Shown here piece by piece: positions 11,805 through 23,989 of a stretch of DNA of 64,000 nt (within the stretch, counting starts at the first letter, position 1; every line of letters begins with the position of its first letter). Below the pieces are notes generated by a model that made no database searches, had not been told where the DNA came from, and saw nothing but the letters and a program-made list of their open reading frames with translations. The stretch covers positions 8,077,411-8,141,410 of the forward strand of contig CM055097.1 in the NCBI GenBank assembly GCA_029204225.1, written 5' to 3'. Made by a program: the position numbers and the translations under genes. The DNA is from Diphasiastrum complanatum (lineage: Eukaryota > Streptophyta > Lycopodiopsida > Lycopodiales > Lycopodiaceae).

Positions 11805-12725
11805 AATGAACACCTTAATGGAGTGCATGTTGGCTCCTCCTAACACAATATACCTCATAGATGTATGTCCAGTCAATTTAGGTATTAGGATGTAACCTAT
11901 CTTCATATTCCAAGTGTAGTTGATTACAGCTCAGCTTCACATCATTGTAGAGCCAACTTTCTTCTTTCTGCATAACAGTGGCTCTTTATTTAAAGTCTTG
12001 CCTCTTGCTGCCAATTAGCAGTAAAATAGAGATCAACAGCCATGACATCCACGTTGCTGTTGCTTGTCACTGCAAACTTCTCATTGGAAATTGCAGTGGA
12101 AGAATTGTGTATTGAAAAGTAAACACGAGAGCAGGCATGTGTAAAATTGGAATTCCATAAAACGTGTAGAATGGCACTTTTTGCTCAATTTTTGAGAAAA
12201 GTTGGACCTTTTTCATTTGCTTTATTATAGGTAAACATCTCAAATATACAGCTGCATGAAGCATGCATTGTTTACCACTTCAATTCATAGTATTCCCTTT
12301 ATGACAGTGCTTTTATTCATTATTGTATCAACACTGACGATCATCAAATGCACAGAATATAATGTATACGTTTTGGATTCTAGTTTCTAGTTTTGGTGTA
12401 TCATCCCATTAAACCTACTCTATGCCATTCCTTTATCAGAATAGCTCAATAATTCAATCCATTTTTCTGTGCACATTTTGCATAATGTTGAATTAAAACT
12501 TTTGTCAAATATAGTTAATATCTTGTTATAGGGTTTAGCTAGCTTTATAGTCTCTATCAATAAGCAAAATAAAGTTATTTGCTTCTCAAAATTTTCTCAC
12601 GTGGCACACCAAACCTAGATCCCAAATAAAGCGTATCCAGTTGATGTTCTACATGGACTATTTCATGCTGATCATTTTTTAACTGCGAGTTAATAAGATC
12701 TCTGTCATTTGATCTCAAAACATAC
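11805..12725. other. 3' flank of the protease gene, no further gene
   Basis: AT-rich, stop-rich sequence. The first few hundred bases are plausibly 3' UTR. Nothing else recognised. Confidence 0.4.
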
Positions 12726-12727
12726 TT

Positions 12728-13493
12728 AAATGCTTAGAAGCCCGTTCCGACCAAAATGGGTCGGAACGTTCCGTTCCGTACATTCCGGAACGTACTGGGT
12801 CGGAACGAGTTTGTCTACAATGTAAAAAAAAAACATAATACGCTGGTTTTCCGCGGAATCTATTGAGGTAACACCCTGCTGGCCCGCGACTGCACCCTTT
12901 CAGAACACCTGCTGGCCCGCGACTTCACAATTTCACAACAGCGAGCAGGGAACACATGTGCACAATTCAAATAGCGCACCACTAACGTCATACAAGGCTT
13001 TTTCATGCTTTCTTTCTTGCCAATCACTCATGCACATGTCGTCATAGATTCTGTAGCTGTAAGGTAGATGTGTGGTAAGTGCTATTCTTGAACATAATTG
13101 ACCAACCTCTTTCAGTAGACTATATCTTTTGTATGACATATTTCCGCTTCTTAGCATTCATTTTTCTCGTTCGTCACTTCAATTTCACAAGAGAATGATC
13201 ATTCGTTGCATACTGCTAGCCTTTTGCATACACCAACTCTTGTCTCAGATTTATCCGCTCGAAGTTAGAGCCATGTGATTATTAATAATTCTGTTATCTT
13301 AGCATCAGTGTTCCCTCATCAGTATGACGTTAGTGGTGCGCTATTTGAGTTATCAGGTAAAGCTTCAAAGAAAAAATAGAACGGATTAAATATTAAAGTG
13401 TAAAAATCCTTTGTATAAAAACGTATTTTTTTTTTTGAGGGTCCATTCTGGAACGGAACGCGTTCCGTTCCGGAACGGGCAACTAAGCTTAAG
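12728..13493. mobile_element. Putative small terminal-inverted-repeat element
   Basis: The left end TTAGAAGCCCGTTCCG (about 12735) and the reverse complement of the right end (TTAGTTGCCCGTTCCG, about 13490) match at 14 of 16 positions. Flanks ACTTAAATG and GCTTAAGTG (7 of 9) could be a decayed 9-bp target duplication. Both ends are rich in GGAACG/CGTTCC palindromes. Inside lies a perfect 27-bp inverted repeat (12967-12993 and 13322-13348) and a duplicated GCTGGCCCGCGACT (12877 and 12911). No coding capacity, so it would be non-autonomous. Superfamily unclear. Confidence 0.5.
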
Positions 13494-15185
13494 TGGTTGA
13501 GGTCGCACCAGAGATTTTGCAAGGGGATAATGAATTTGGAACTTTTCTTTCATATGTTGTAGTGTAAGTTAAACTGACATGGCATTTCAATATCATGATG
13601 TAATCATTTGCCACTATTGAGAATACTTGATGGATGGGCTTTGTTTCATATTTCAAAGATCATATTGGCAGACCACAAGCTTTTTAATCCTTTTCTCAAA
13701 TTTTGTTCAAGAGTCTTTTTGGAATGTTTGGTTGTGGACAGAGCTCTAATACCTCATCTACTATATGGGCAGAGTGCCCAGAAGCTCGTCCTGTTTGGAA
13801 ATCTTTTTTTTTTCTTGAATGTGAGTCGGCAAGGATGTCAAGGGTAATGAATTGTGCAAGTGGAGTTATTTGATCGCTGTGTGCATATTGGCTTCTCCAT
13901 GTAAGTTGAAACAATGACAAGTCACATTGCAGCATATCAATGATTTATAACCTTGTGTTGACAATGAGGATGTAGTTCTTGAAGTAAAATTCCTATCTAT
14001 GGAGAGATCTTCTACTGTAATGGCATTGATGGCCTATCCATAGAAGGATTAGGACTTCCCTGTTGCTGCTACACATCACACTATCTAAAACATCTACTGT
14101 AAGCCAACATACTTCTGCATTCAAAATTTTTCGTGCTGCAAATTATTTGGTGGTCATCTTCAAGCAAAATCTTATGAGGTGAAAGATGATTTTTGAGAAG
14201 AATTAGATCTTGAAATCAACGATATTAGAATGTTTGTTTTTCCAAAGAGCCACGGTTGTGAGAGCTCGCTGAGTAGACAAGGGATCAGAGTCATGAGTGA
14301 CTTTTGCTTGCTTTGTGACCTTCTGCTAGGAGGCTGACACTTCTCCAAAGGAGGATGACTTGAAGAGGCATGATCTTTGTGTGCACCAAAGTATTGGTCT
14401 TTCAAATGTAATATCTGAAAATATTTGGGCATTTTATGGTCACCTACTTTGCATGGACATCCAAGAGAATTGAATCCTTAAGGGTTGGGTTTGAAATCTT
14501 CGTGTAACGGCTTGGAAAACCATTCAAAGTGGTGATATTAAATTGGACATTGTGACCTAGATTTTGTGTTATTTACAACCCTATTAAATGGAGAGTTCAT
14601 GACTAGTACATGTGGGCTACTACATATCAAATGTAAGTTGCTAAGATACAATTTATTTGAGGTGTACAAACATGGTCGACTTTGTATGTTGTTGGACATG
14701 TGTCGAAGTTTGATATATTTATAAGATTTTTATGATGTTTTTGTATGGCCTTCATGCATGGCATGTATTGATTGGTTTGATGTCGAACCATAGAATATTC
14801 AGAGGATTTCATCACATGTGTAAATAAAGTTGCATGATATCGAGTTTTTTTGACAATAAACAGCTTTGTGATAGTCAAGTGTTGATTTGCACCATGTTAG
14901 ATATTGTACAATACCGACCAATTCATTCGTATTGTACATTTTTTATATTAGATCTCTTATACAAAAACTTTTTTTTGATGCGTAGTAGATGATTGTAATT
15001 TCATATTATAGCCATAAGCTCCCCCAACATGAAAGATCCCACAACATGTCGTCTCAAACTTGAATTTTGAAACTTTGTTGAATCAAATGTCGTATCTGTA
15101 AGAAGGGCTTGTAATCACTTTAATTCCATAAGCATATAGTATTAGGTACAAGTGATTTTATTATTATCAGGGAATATGCTCAAAT
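13494..15185. other. Intergenic, no supportable gene
   Basis: Short open frames only (up to 86 codons), none with a recognisable domain. AT-rich with scattered poly-T/A runs. Confidence 0.5.
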
Positions 15186-17121
15186 ATTCATAATGGAGAT
15201 TGTTTCAGACCATACGGAGCTTTGTGAATTTTACACACTAGGTGCTCCTTACCCTTTAGCTCATATCCTTCTAGCTTAGACATGTAGATCTCCTCTTCAA
15301 TGGTGCCATTAAGAAATGTAGTTTGGACGTCCATTTGGTGAAGTTCAAGGTCTGCTGCATTTGCATAGGAAAGAAGTAAACGAATTCAAGCATGCTTTAC
15401 CACATGACTGAAGGTTTCTAAATAGTCCATATCTGGAATCTGGGAGAAGCCTTTGGCTACAAATCTGGCTTTGTATCGATTTATTTTTCCTTCAGCATCA
15501 TACTTCACTTTGAACAACCACTTGCATGGAATCGGATTTCGATTCTTTGGTAGACTGTCCACGTTTGATTCTCAATCAAAGAATCGATCTGCATCCATGG
15601 CTGTTTTCCATTGGTTAGCATCAGGTGTTGACATTGCCTCATGAACTGTGTTTGATTTCTGCACAAAATACAAGCCGGATCATTCATGAATCGAGATGGA
15701 GGCTGTTTGGGTCGATTTGATCTTCTGGGTTGAATTTCGAACATTTGATGTTGTTGTTGAGGTTCTGACTTATTATCTGAGTCAGTATCAATTTTTTGTT
15801 GTTCGACCCTTGGATCATATTTTGAATATTTCGACCTTGGATTGGATTTTGATTTTTCGATTCTTGGGTCAGATTTTTCTAGAGCTTTTCCCTTATGGTT
15901 GAAAAATTGATTTTCCATGAATATGACATCTCTGCTCATGAAGGGCTTCTGATTTTCCAGGTTGTAGAGCTTGTATGCCTTGTGATATGGGGAGTAGCCA
16001 ATGAAAATCGATTTTCTGCTTTTGTCATCCAACTTCTTTGTCAGATCTTCAGGGGTATGAGCATAAGCAATGCATCCAAACACTCGAATATATTTGAGGG
16101 ATGGCTTCGATCTAGTCCACACCTCATGAGGTGTCTTGCCATTCAGGGCTTTGGTGATGGATCGGTTTTGTAGGTAGGCAGCTGTAGTGACAACTTCTGC
16201 CCAAAATCTCTTTGGAAGATTCTTTCGTTCTGCTATTCCATTGGACTGAGGAGAGTAACTAGTGGTAAATTGTTGATGTATTCCATAGGCCTTGCACAAT
16301 TTCTTGAACTCGATGGAGTTGTATTTTCCCCCTCCATCGAAACGTATTTCTTTAATTGTTCTCTGCGTTTGATTTTCTGCAGATCCCTTGAACTGTTTGA
16401 AGAATTTGAAAGTATCAGATTTATTCTTTAGAAAGTAAGTAGCAGTTCTCCTAGAAAAATCATCAATAAAAGGCTCCCCTTGTGGAAGAAGTCTGCATTG
16501 GGCACAAAGTTCACTGTGTTCAAGATCTAACAAATCTGAAGTAAATGGACTTCTAGCATGCTTGCTGATAATACAGCTTTCACATGGAGAATTGGATTTG
16601 CTAATAGAAAGGAGATCTTGCACTATGTTCTGACTTGACATTTGCTGAATACTCTTAAAATTTAAATGGCCTAGTCTAAAATGCCACAACAAATAATTTG
16701 GCTCAGAAGTAGAAATAAGAGCTTGACTACTAGTAGAGTAACAGTGACTTAATTTGTAAAGGTAGCCACATCTTCTACCATAAGCTAGGACTTTCCTAGA
16801 CTTGTCTAGAATAGTGTAGCCCTCTGTATCAAATTTGAATCTACGACAAGAATCAATGATTCTGCTTATAGAAAGTAGATTTTTGTTAAGGTTCAGAATG
16901 TATAAAACGTTGGACAACTTAACAGCACCTCTCTGAAATTTGACCTTGATTGTTCCTTCATGTTCAATGGAGTGAGTTGATTTGTCTCCAAGTTGCACAA
17001 CTCTAGAATGGGTGAAAGGCTTGTAGTTTTGGAACCAATCTCGATGATGAGTCATGTGCTGAGTTGCTCCAGAGTCCGGGTACCAGGAATCGATATCCTG
17101 AAAATTTTTGATCCTGGTCAT
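15186..17121 (-). pseudogene. Ty1/copia pol: protease-integrase-RT start, truncated
   Basis: Minus strand. Protease active site WYPDSGATQHMT (about 17085). Pre-integrase finger LWHFRLGHLNF...CESC (about 16690-16580). Integrase core with first Asp in FIDDFSR (about 16470), second in IRFDGGGKYNS (about 16330), Glu in SNGIAERKN (about 16240), then the FGCIAYAHTP and FIGYSPYHKAYKLYN blocks. RT begins at about 15540 with PCKWLFKVKYDAEG...YKARFVAKGF, and runs through MDVQTTFLNG to HKAPYGLKQS, where copia similarity stops at about 15186. So the polymerase core, RNase H and 3' LTR are missing. Frameshifts occur near 16500 and 15510. Confidence 0.9.
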
Positions 17122-18030
17122 AAAGGCAGCTTCATTCTGCTCTTCATGTTGGATCGAGTGACTGGTTGAGACAACATTTGCTTGTTGTTAGAACTACTTC
17201 CTCTTTTCATTGTTGTACTTGAGTGTTCTGCAGTCCTTGGTGAGATGACAAGTCCTCTTACAATATTTGCAAAAGAGTTTTTGCCTAGGTTGGGATGATG
17301 AAGAATTCGACCCTGGGCCATAATTCGACCCTGAGCCAAAATTTGACCTAGAGCCAAAATTCGATCCTGGCTGCATGTTGCTCTTTTTCTCTAAGTAATT
17401 AGATTTTGTGGATTTCTTTGACTTGAACTTCTGATTTCTCTTTGTGTAAAGAGCTTGAGGATCAGATTCTGAGGTTGAGGAGGAAGCATTTCTTCTGATC
17501 TCCTCTTGTAACATCATTGAGATGACTTTAGACAAAGTTAGTTGCTGTTGGGTCGAAATAGCCATGACCCATGTTTCATAGGCATCAGGGGGACTTGCTA
17601 AAAGAGTCATCACTGCATCTGAATCTTCTTTCGATCCTGTTACAGTCATCTACTCCATAAGGTTTTTGAATGTATTGAGATGGCTGGAAATAGTGTCTGC
17701 ATCAGACATTCTCAAGGTGAAGAATTTCTTCCTCAGATGGAGTGTAGAAGTAACACCTTGGATGTCATAGAGAGTTGCTAGGATGTCCCAAGCATCCTTA
17801 GCAGTCTGTGCAGATCGGATATGACTGATTTGGGAGTCATTGATGTTCAATGTGATTAAGGCAAACGCCTTGCAATCTCGTTGCCTCCATTTGGTGATGC
17901 TAGCTGCATCAACCTCTAGCTTGTCCCACAGTTCCTTGGCTAATAGAACAACTCTCATCTTGAACTTTCAGAGATGGTAGTTCTCTCCATTGAGCTTGTC
18001 AATCAGAGAAGAGTTAGAAGTAGAATCCAT
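17122..18030 (-). pseudogene. Ty1/copia gag with CCHC knuckle, broken
   Basis: The start ATG lies at 18030 (MDSTSNSSLIDKLNGENYHL). A tryptophan expected next is a TGA stop (about 17970). The capsid-like part (17958-17650) contains KELWDKLEV and AKDAWDILATLY, typical of UBN2-type copia gag. A TAG stop replaces a codon after KNLME (about 17650). The nucleocapsid has CKYCKRTCHLTKDC (C-x2-C-x4-H-x4-C, about 17270), in a region of repeated NFGSGSNYGPGSN-type sequence. A frame change then leads to the pol frame. Confidence 0.85.
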
Positions 18031-18162
18031 TCTGGCATAGTATCGATATTGTCGGTAGAAACTACAATAGCGGATTACTGTTGGCTGTGCACCTGCTGAT
18101 ATGAGGTCTTGGTAGAAACGAGACTGAATTCACAATGAAAGTCGCAGATTACTGAGCCACCC

Positions 18163-18174
18163 GCTCTGATACCA
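18163..18174 (-). other. Copia primer-binding site (initiator Met tRNA type)
   Basis: On the minus strand the sequence TGGTATCAGAGC directly follows an LTR end reading CCGACA. TGGTATCAGAGC is the standard plant copia site complementary to initiator methionine tRNA. Confidence 0.85.
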
Positions 18175-18831
18175 TGTCGGAAATCAGAGAAAATCGAGAT
18201 TAGCAGCGGAAGTGGTGAGGGTAGCTGTGGATCGAAAATGTGCCAGTTACTTGTAAAGATCGAGTTCAAGATGAATCAGATATTACAGTGCACAAATAGA
18301 ATAGAACAGTAGTGGAATGATGAACTCAGATTGATATAAGAAACATAAGTACAATGCATGAAACTGGGCGCAAAAATTGTAGGCACTCAAAGACAACTTC
18401 AGCTGAGTTTATTCTAATTCAAAAACTTAACTTGACTATTTACAACAAAATGCCTGCAGGATGATAACCTGATCAGAGCGATGACTCCAGTAGAAGTTTC
18501 TTGATGATTGAAAGTCAGATGATCAGTACATTGAAAGCTTACATTAATCTACTTGATTAACTACATTTGTCTTGTAGTAGGTAGCCGTCGTCTTTGCCAG
18601 AGAGTTATGTATAGAAGTAGGTGGACTGTCATCGTCGCGACGTGGGTCGGATTTTCGAGTTGACAGTACAAAGGATTAGAATTTTACAAAGGGTCAGAAT
18701 TTATACACAGGGTCAAAAAATATATAAAAAGAAAAAGAGGAATCAATGTAGTGGCTTGATTTCCTATCCTATCCTCAACCCTAGATCCAAGCACACAAGC
18801 ATCAAGGAGATGAAGTTAGTCGTCACGCGGA
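18175..18831 (-). mobile_element. Copia 5' LTR (outer end uncertain)
   Basis: On the plus strand the LTR begins TGTCGG next to the primer-binding site. A TATA-like run (AAAAAATATATAAAAAG at about 18715-18730, read TTTTTATATATTTTTT on the minus strand) is the likely LTR promoter. The outer boundary cannot be fixed, since no second LTR survives. It must end before the tentative primer-binding site at 18832. Confidence 0.6.
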
Positions 18832-18843
18832 GGCTCGATCCCA
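18832..18843 (-). other. Possible primer-binding site of the Tat-like element
   Basis: The minus strand reads TGGGATCGAGCC, which equals the initiator-tRNA site TGGTATCAGAGC with one substitution and one deletion. It sits next to a TG...CA candidate LTR (18844-22220). Tentative. Confidence 0.4.
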
Positions 18844-21800
18844 TGAGAGCGATAACATAAAACAAATCTAGCATGCAAGGATGATTCACAATTAACTCTA
18901 AGATCCATTAACACTAAGCATTAACCCTACATCTTTTAACACTAAATTCACAATGATGATAGCTTACTCTTTCTCTCTCTTTCTTTCTCTCTCACAAAAA
19001 GCATAAGAAATAGCAATTCCAATAAACTTCAGATCCAACAATTAGAAAATACAAAGAAAATATGAGAGATGGAAAAAAAGTAATAAAGAGCAAGGACATT
19101 CATAGATTCATTCCATAAGAAAGCCAATCTGCTTGTATTGAAATGAGAGAACATGTACAATCATTTGAAACTGCTACTTATATAGGAAATTGAGGAGATG
19201 GGCGCCCCAATTTCTCATGATTGGTTAATTCCTACATTCCTAACTATTCAAGTTTAAAAAAGAGTGGCAACCCATTCAATAATTGGAGGGAACCAATTTA
19301 AATTGAAATTTGGTGAAAACTCCTACTTTTATTCACTAACTTGACATTTAGGCATGCGATATTAAAAGAATCGCAAAAAGACCTAGTCCTTTTATTGACT
19401 TGTAACTAATCAAATAACTATGTGATCATCGGGTTGGACTTACACATGCAGGTTGCCAAATCCCTCTCACTTATTAACTAGGGTTAGGGTTGCCTTGGGA
19501 TTCGCAAACCCTCCAACAGTATCCCTGTAAGGATCATTAAATGAAGATCTGAGTAGATCCTGTTGCAAAACAACCAAAAAGACACATGTGGAGCAAAACC
19601 ACCCATCCAAACCTAGATCTCTCCTGGAGTTTTCTCCTAGACCTAGCCTCCAAGCCATAGTGAAGAACCTAAGAGAGAGGAGGAGAAACAGGCTCAAGGA
19701 ACATCCTGAGTATTTATTCAGGGTCCAAAGGTACATTGAGCGATAAATCTTCCAAATGGATAAAATCTTCAATACATCAAACTGTCATCATCATATAAAC
19801 TAAATTTACACGATACATCGGATGAGCAATTGACCAAACGTGAAGATTAAGTTTAAAAGCTAACAAATCAATCATTTAACTTTCAATATTACCCTGAAAA
19901 TCAATCTTTAATCTAACTTCAATATCAAATAAGTATTTAGAGATGTGATAATTCTCAAATTATCTGTCTCTACACTGAAATACTATATTGACCTTTTAGA
20001 AGTACACTAAAAGATAAATTGCTCTATTGGGTTTGATTCTCTCCAATCTAATAACATCACCTTCATATACCTCAATTTACATGAATCACTGGGTGAGTCC
20101 TCACCTTACATTGGAAATCAATGTTCAAAAGTTAAAGATCCAAAACAATTATAGTCCAAGACTATCCACAAATTACTTGTAGACCTGTCATAAATACTTC
20201 TTGGTACAAAACTCATCTCACCAAAATCTCTTAGGAGATCCATCAAGATAAAAATGACTTCAACTCAGTCATGAGTACCCCAGATACTCTCCTGAGATAA
20301 GTGCTCTATCACTAGCATCATATACCAGAAAATAGCGACCATTCAATCTTGATAGACTTAACTGCTCCTAATTAACCGGAGATTTTAGGCTGAAAAACAG
20401 TACACAAGCATTTCTTGACTACAATCTAAAAAGGTAAGCAAATTCCTCATAAGTAAATAATTACTTAATGAAAATGCCTGTGAGATCCAAACAATCTCAA
20501 GTTTGTACACAAATTTAGAGTTCAAATAACAAATCTAAATTTTAACACCACTAATTGTTCAACAATTACTCCTCATCTTAAGAATAATCATATTTCCAAA
20601 TAATCATCTAATGACCTTTAAGTATCAATTTATGATCTGTCAATCATAAACATTTAGAATCTTATGATTCGTAAATCATAATCTATCAGATTCTAAATCC
20701 ATACTTAATCATTTCGAAATACTGGAGTATATGCACAACATACCACTCAGGAAATATAAGAAACATTCTGAAATCTTTTCCACAAGGAAAATTACTGGAT
20801 TTCAGGAATATTTTTCCATCTCGATTCTTAACCAGATTATGAGTTCCAAATTCTACAATCAACCTAGTGATTAAAGACCAATATAACATTTGTATTTAAC
20901 AAATATAAACTTTATACAATCACCTAGAACCACGTCTAGAGATTTTAAAGTTCTGTTGAATTCCAACTGAATTCAGTGGTTATTTTTGACATTAGTTAGA
21001 CTCTGTCAATATATGTATATGAGCTCACTGGGATATAGTCAATAACTTAGGATATTTCTCCTTCAAAAAATATTATATATCAAGAATCTTCTATATTCTA
21101 TGCACAGTTCTCATAAATGAATTCAAATGACTCACTAATCATGTGACTTATAAGCAATATAGATTAAAATAAACAGTTTCCAGTGAATTCTCTTCACACT
21201 GCTTATTTATCCAATTAACTTCTAATCAGGAGTAATCCAATCACTCAAGTCAATTGTAAATGATTCAGAAATCCTAAATGTCTAGGTGCAGATCTCAATT
21301 ATACATGTATAACACCACATTTAGAACTTCTTCCAAACCATAAATAAGTTAATGAATTATCTTTTCCACAGAAAGAGACATTAACCTGCGAGTAACTGTT
21401 CTACACATTACTTGTTCATATGTCTATGTACTCTGACTAGTTTAAGTATACGATATAAACTCAGTACATAGGAAACACATAGTAGATCCACAAGATTAAG
21501 ATGTACATAAGCAACTTATCCAACTATGTTCCTATACATAAACATAGGCTATAAACTGACAGATATACACAATCTTCATATGTTACTCACATAATTCACT
21601 GAGAATCCTGCAACTCAGCTACCAAAGAACTCTATTTCTCATGAGTAAATAACATATCTGGGAAATCTTTGAAGTGAATAATTCCACATCAGAAGTTTTC
21701 CAACCATCTACCTCTTATTAACAAAATTTCTTCTACCAATCAGCTTACAATAGATCTTAGCGTACAACCAAGATTAGGCTAACTTATACAGACATTTTGT

Positions 21801-22220
21801 ACATAGAGTTAAGATTAAAGCTTCATTCCACTGATCCAATCCATATCAAAATGGTTCTTGGTAACAATCAATGAATCTTAATTTAATCTTTACCACTACT
21901 TCCCATATTAATGAATATCTCATAGCTCAATAACCCCAAAACTCCTCTAGTTCCAGATTACTCAAAATAATCACTTAGAGAGTTTGTCTATTTCAAACTA
22001 GATAGTTCTACCATTGCACACATACAAGATTTTTTTTTCCAAAATCAATGCAACTGGTTGATTCCTCGAAAGACTTATTCTTATCTTTTCTTCCCCCCTT
22101 TTACTTTACAAGCCAACCCCGAAATGACGAGGCATAACTAATAACCATATACACCTGGATTGACCGGCTATCCATGTCAAGAATTATTCCGACTCCCTTA
22201 TACAGGACATGGACGTAACA
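18844..22220 (-). mobile_element. Candidate very long LTR of the Tat/Athila-like element
   Basis: About 3.4 kb of AT-rich, ORF-poor DNA. On the minus strand it starts TGTTACGTCC immediately after the purine tract at 22221-22233, and would end ...TCTCA next to the possible primer site. A clear TATA box (TATATAAG, 19177-19184) lies at an LTR-promoter-like position, with (CT)-rich DNA downstream (about 18968-19000). Long LTRs are usual in Tat/Ogre and Athila lineages. The inner end is well placed. The other end rests on a degenerate primer site. A partner LTR is not in the window. Confidence 0.5.
19177..19184 (-). promoter_or_regulatory. TATA box of LTR promoter
   Basis: The minus strand reads CCTATATAAGTAGC. 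It lies in ORF-poor putative LTR DNA upstream of the primer-site side, as expected for the U3/R boundary. Confidence 0.5.
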
Positions 22221-22233
22221 ATCCCCCACCAAA
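22221..22233 (-). other. Polypurine tract of the Tat-like element
   Basis: The minus strand reads GTTTTGGTGGGGGAT and then TGTTACGTCC. A G-rich run directly before TGTTA is the standard plus-strand primer arrangement. Confidence 0.65.
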
Positions 22234-22940
22234 ACTGGTGGCGGTCCCACACCTCGCGAGATTTATTAACTGCGGGCTTTGATTAGCCTCACGTCGTACT
22301 TTGATTAGGTGGTACTGCACCTTCTCCATGAACTCCAGGCGGGCAGTATTAATCAGCATTGTGTGGTAGAAAGCACTTATTTGCACTGGCCAGCCACTTT
22401 GATGTAGTCCATGGCTGAAATCTTGATTTTCATGAACCATCCATCATCGTGGCACGATAGTACAACCTTGTTATTGGTGGTCTTGGACGCTGTCGAATGC
22501 CAGCGGTTTATTAGGATCGAAAGCCAAAGTAGGAAGGCAATCATCCCATCGTGTAGCGACCGACGCCAACATTGTCAAGTCTTTTGCAAACAACGCGGAT
22601 TGCCTAACTGTCGGATCTAGTGAGAACATATATTCTTGTTGATAAGCTTGTAAGGCACGATGGAAATAAACTAAAATCGCCCAATTGTAATGCTGGTGGA
22701 TTATGGGCCAATTTGGGGTATAGATACTGATTTTGTCGATTGGCCCCCAATTTTTTTCATTTGTTACGACATGGCATCAGCACATAATATGGATCCACTC
22801 ATAGTTGGCGAGGGCTAGCAACATAACTCCTTATAGAATCAGGAGTTTTTTCAAAATCTATTGTTCTCCAAGCCAACTGCTCTCCGAAGGCTGGTAACTT
22901 ATCCAAGTCTTTGCCTTCCTCTATCTCAGAGGTCTTGAAT
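22234..22940. other. Non-coding segment between extra ORF and LTR
   Basis: Lies between the coiled-coil ORF and the purine tract of the Tat-like element. Short ORFs on both strands lack motifs. Many Tat and Athila elements have such a spacer. Confidence 0.45.
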
Positions 22941-23898
22941 TTAATCACCCATCCACCCCTCGAGGACTCGTGTGGATGTTGTTGTAGAAATGCCTGGATG
23001 TGTTCCTCGACGATGATTGGCTTTTAAAATAGTGGACTGATCCTTGATGTGGATGCCCATTTTCTTGGCCTGTGCCACTGGTATTACTTCTTCAACGTCA
23101 GCATCGCCTCCTTGATCCATTCCAGCATCATGTTGTTCTTTTGTTTGGTGTCCCAGTGAGAATTGTGGCGTTACTAGAACAGTAATTTGGGGATTCAACT
23201 CCAAGATTTGAGTGGCTGAGTAATCCTTGATGATTGCTTTAGCCTTGGCCAGTTCGGTCGATGCCGTACGTTTTAACTTGTCAAATCTTTCTTGAAACCC
23301 TACCAATGAAGTTCGATAGGTTTCAACCTTCCTGAACAAGTATCGGATCTCATTCGATGTGACTGGACGATTATGTACTTGTGTTTGGAGATAAATATCG
23401 TGTTCAAGGGTGGTCGCATCCAATTCACCTTGAAGGCACTCTCGTTCAAGCGCAACCATATCCAATTGCCCTTGGAACAGCAACACCTATTGTTTGGCAT
23501 CTTGGACGGCTTTGTCCACTTGATCTTGCATTGTCGTCAATGTATATGGAAGAGTCACCACATAGCCTTCTAGAGCGTCGGCTGTTTGTTGGGCCTTCAT
23601 CTCGGCCTCAAACTTTGACTCATGTTGTTTGGAAAACTTGAGCTCCTGACTCAACTGTATCACTTTCTGGCTGGTCAAGGTATTCTCTGATTCCAATTTC
23701 GAGATACACTTGTCCAATGCCTTCTTTTCATGTAGCATGGTCTGGATCACTCATGCAAGGATAGTAACTAAACCCATAGCATCACTAGAATACACAGTTG
23801 GTGCGGTAGCAGCAGCAGGAGAAGGTAATCCTGATCTAGAAGCTTACGCCACGATGAATGACATATTGAGAAGATTGCGAAGTATCAGTAGAAGACAT
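22941..23898 (-). pseudogene. Extra coiled-coil ORF downstream of Tat-like pol
   Basis: The minus strand begins with ATG at 23898 (MSSTDTSQSSQYVIHRG), changes frame near 23840, then gives a long heptad-rich, charged protein: KKALDKCISKLESENTLTSQ, then a TAG stop at about 23487, then VALERECLQGELDATTLEHD and FRKVETYRTSLVGFQERFDK. The C-terminal part is acidic and low in hydrophobics. It lies in the same direction as pol and between integrase and 3' LTR. That is the place where Athila elements carry an env-like ORF and Tat elements carry extra ORFs. I see no signal peptide or membrane segment, so an envelope role is not supported. Function unknown. Confidence 0.5.
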
Positions 23899-23989
23899 GA
23901 TAGATAGGCAAGTATTGAGAGTGGAACATGTATAGAGTGTCTCAGAAAACTTGGAAGGAAGTTTTTAGAGGGTCTGGTTGCTGGAAAAT

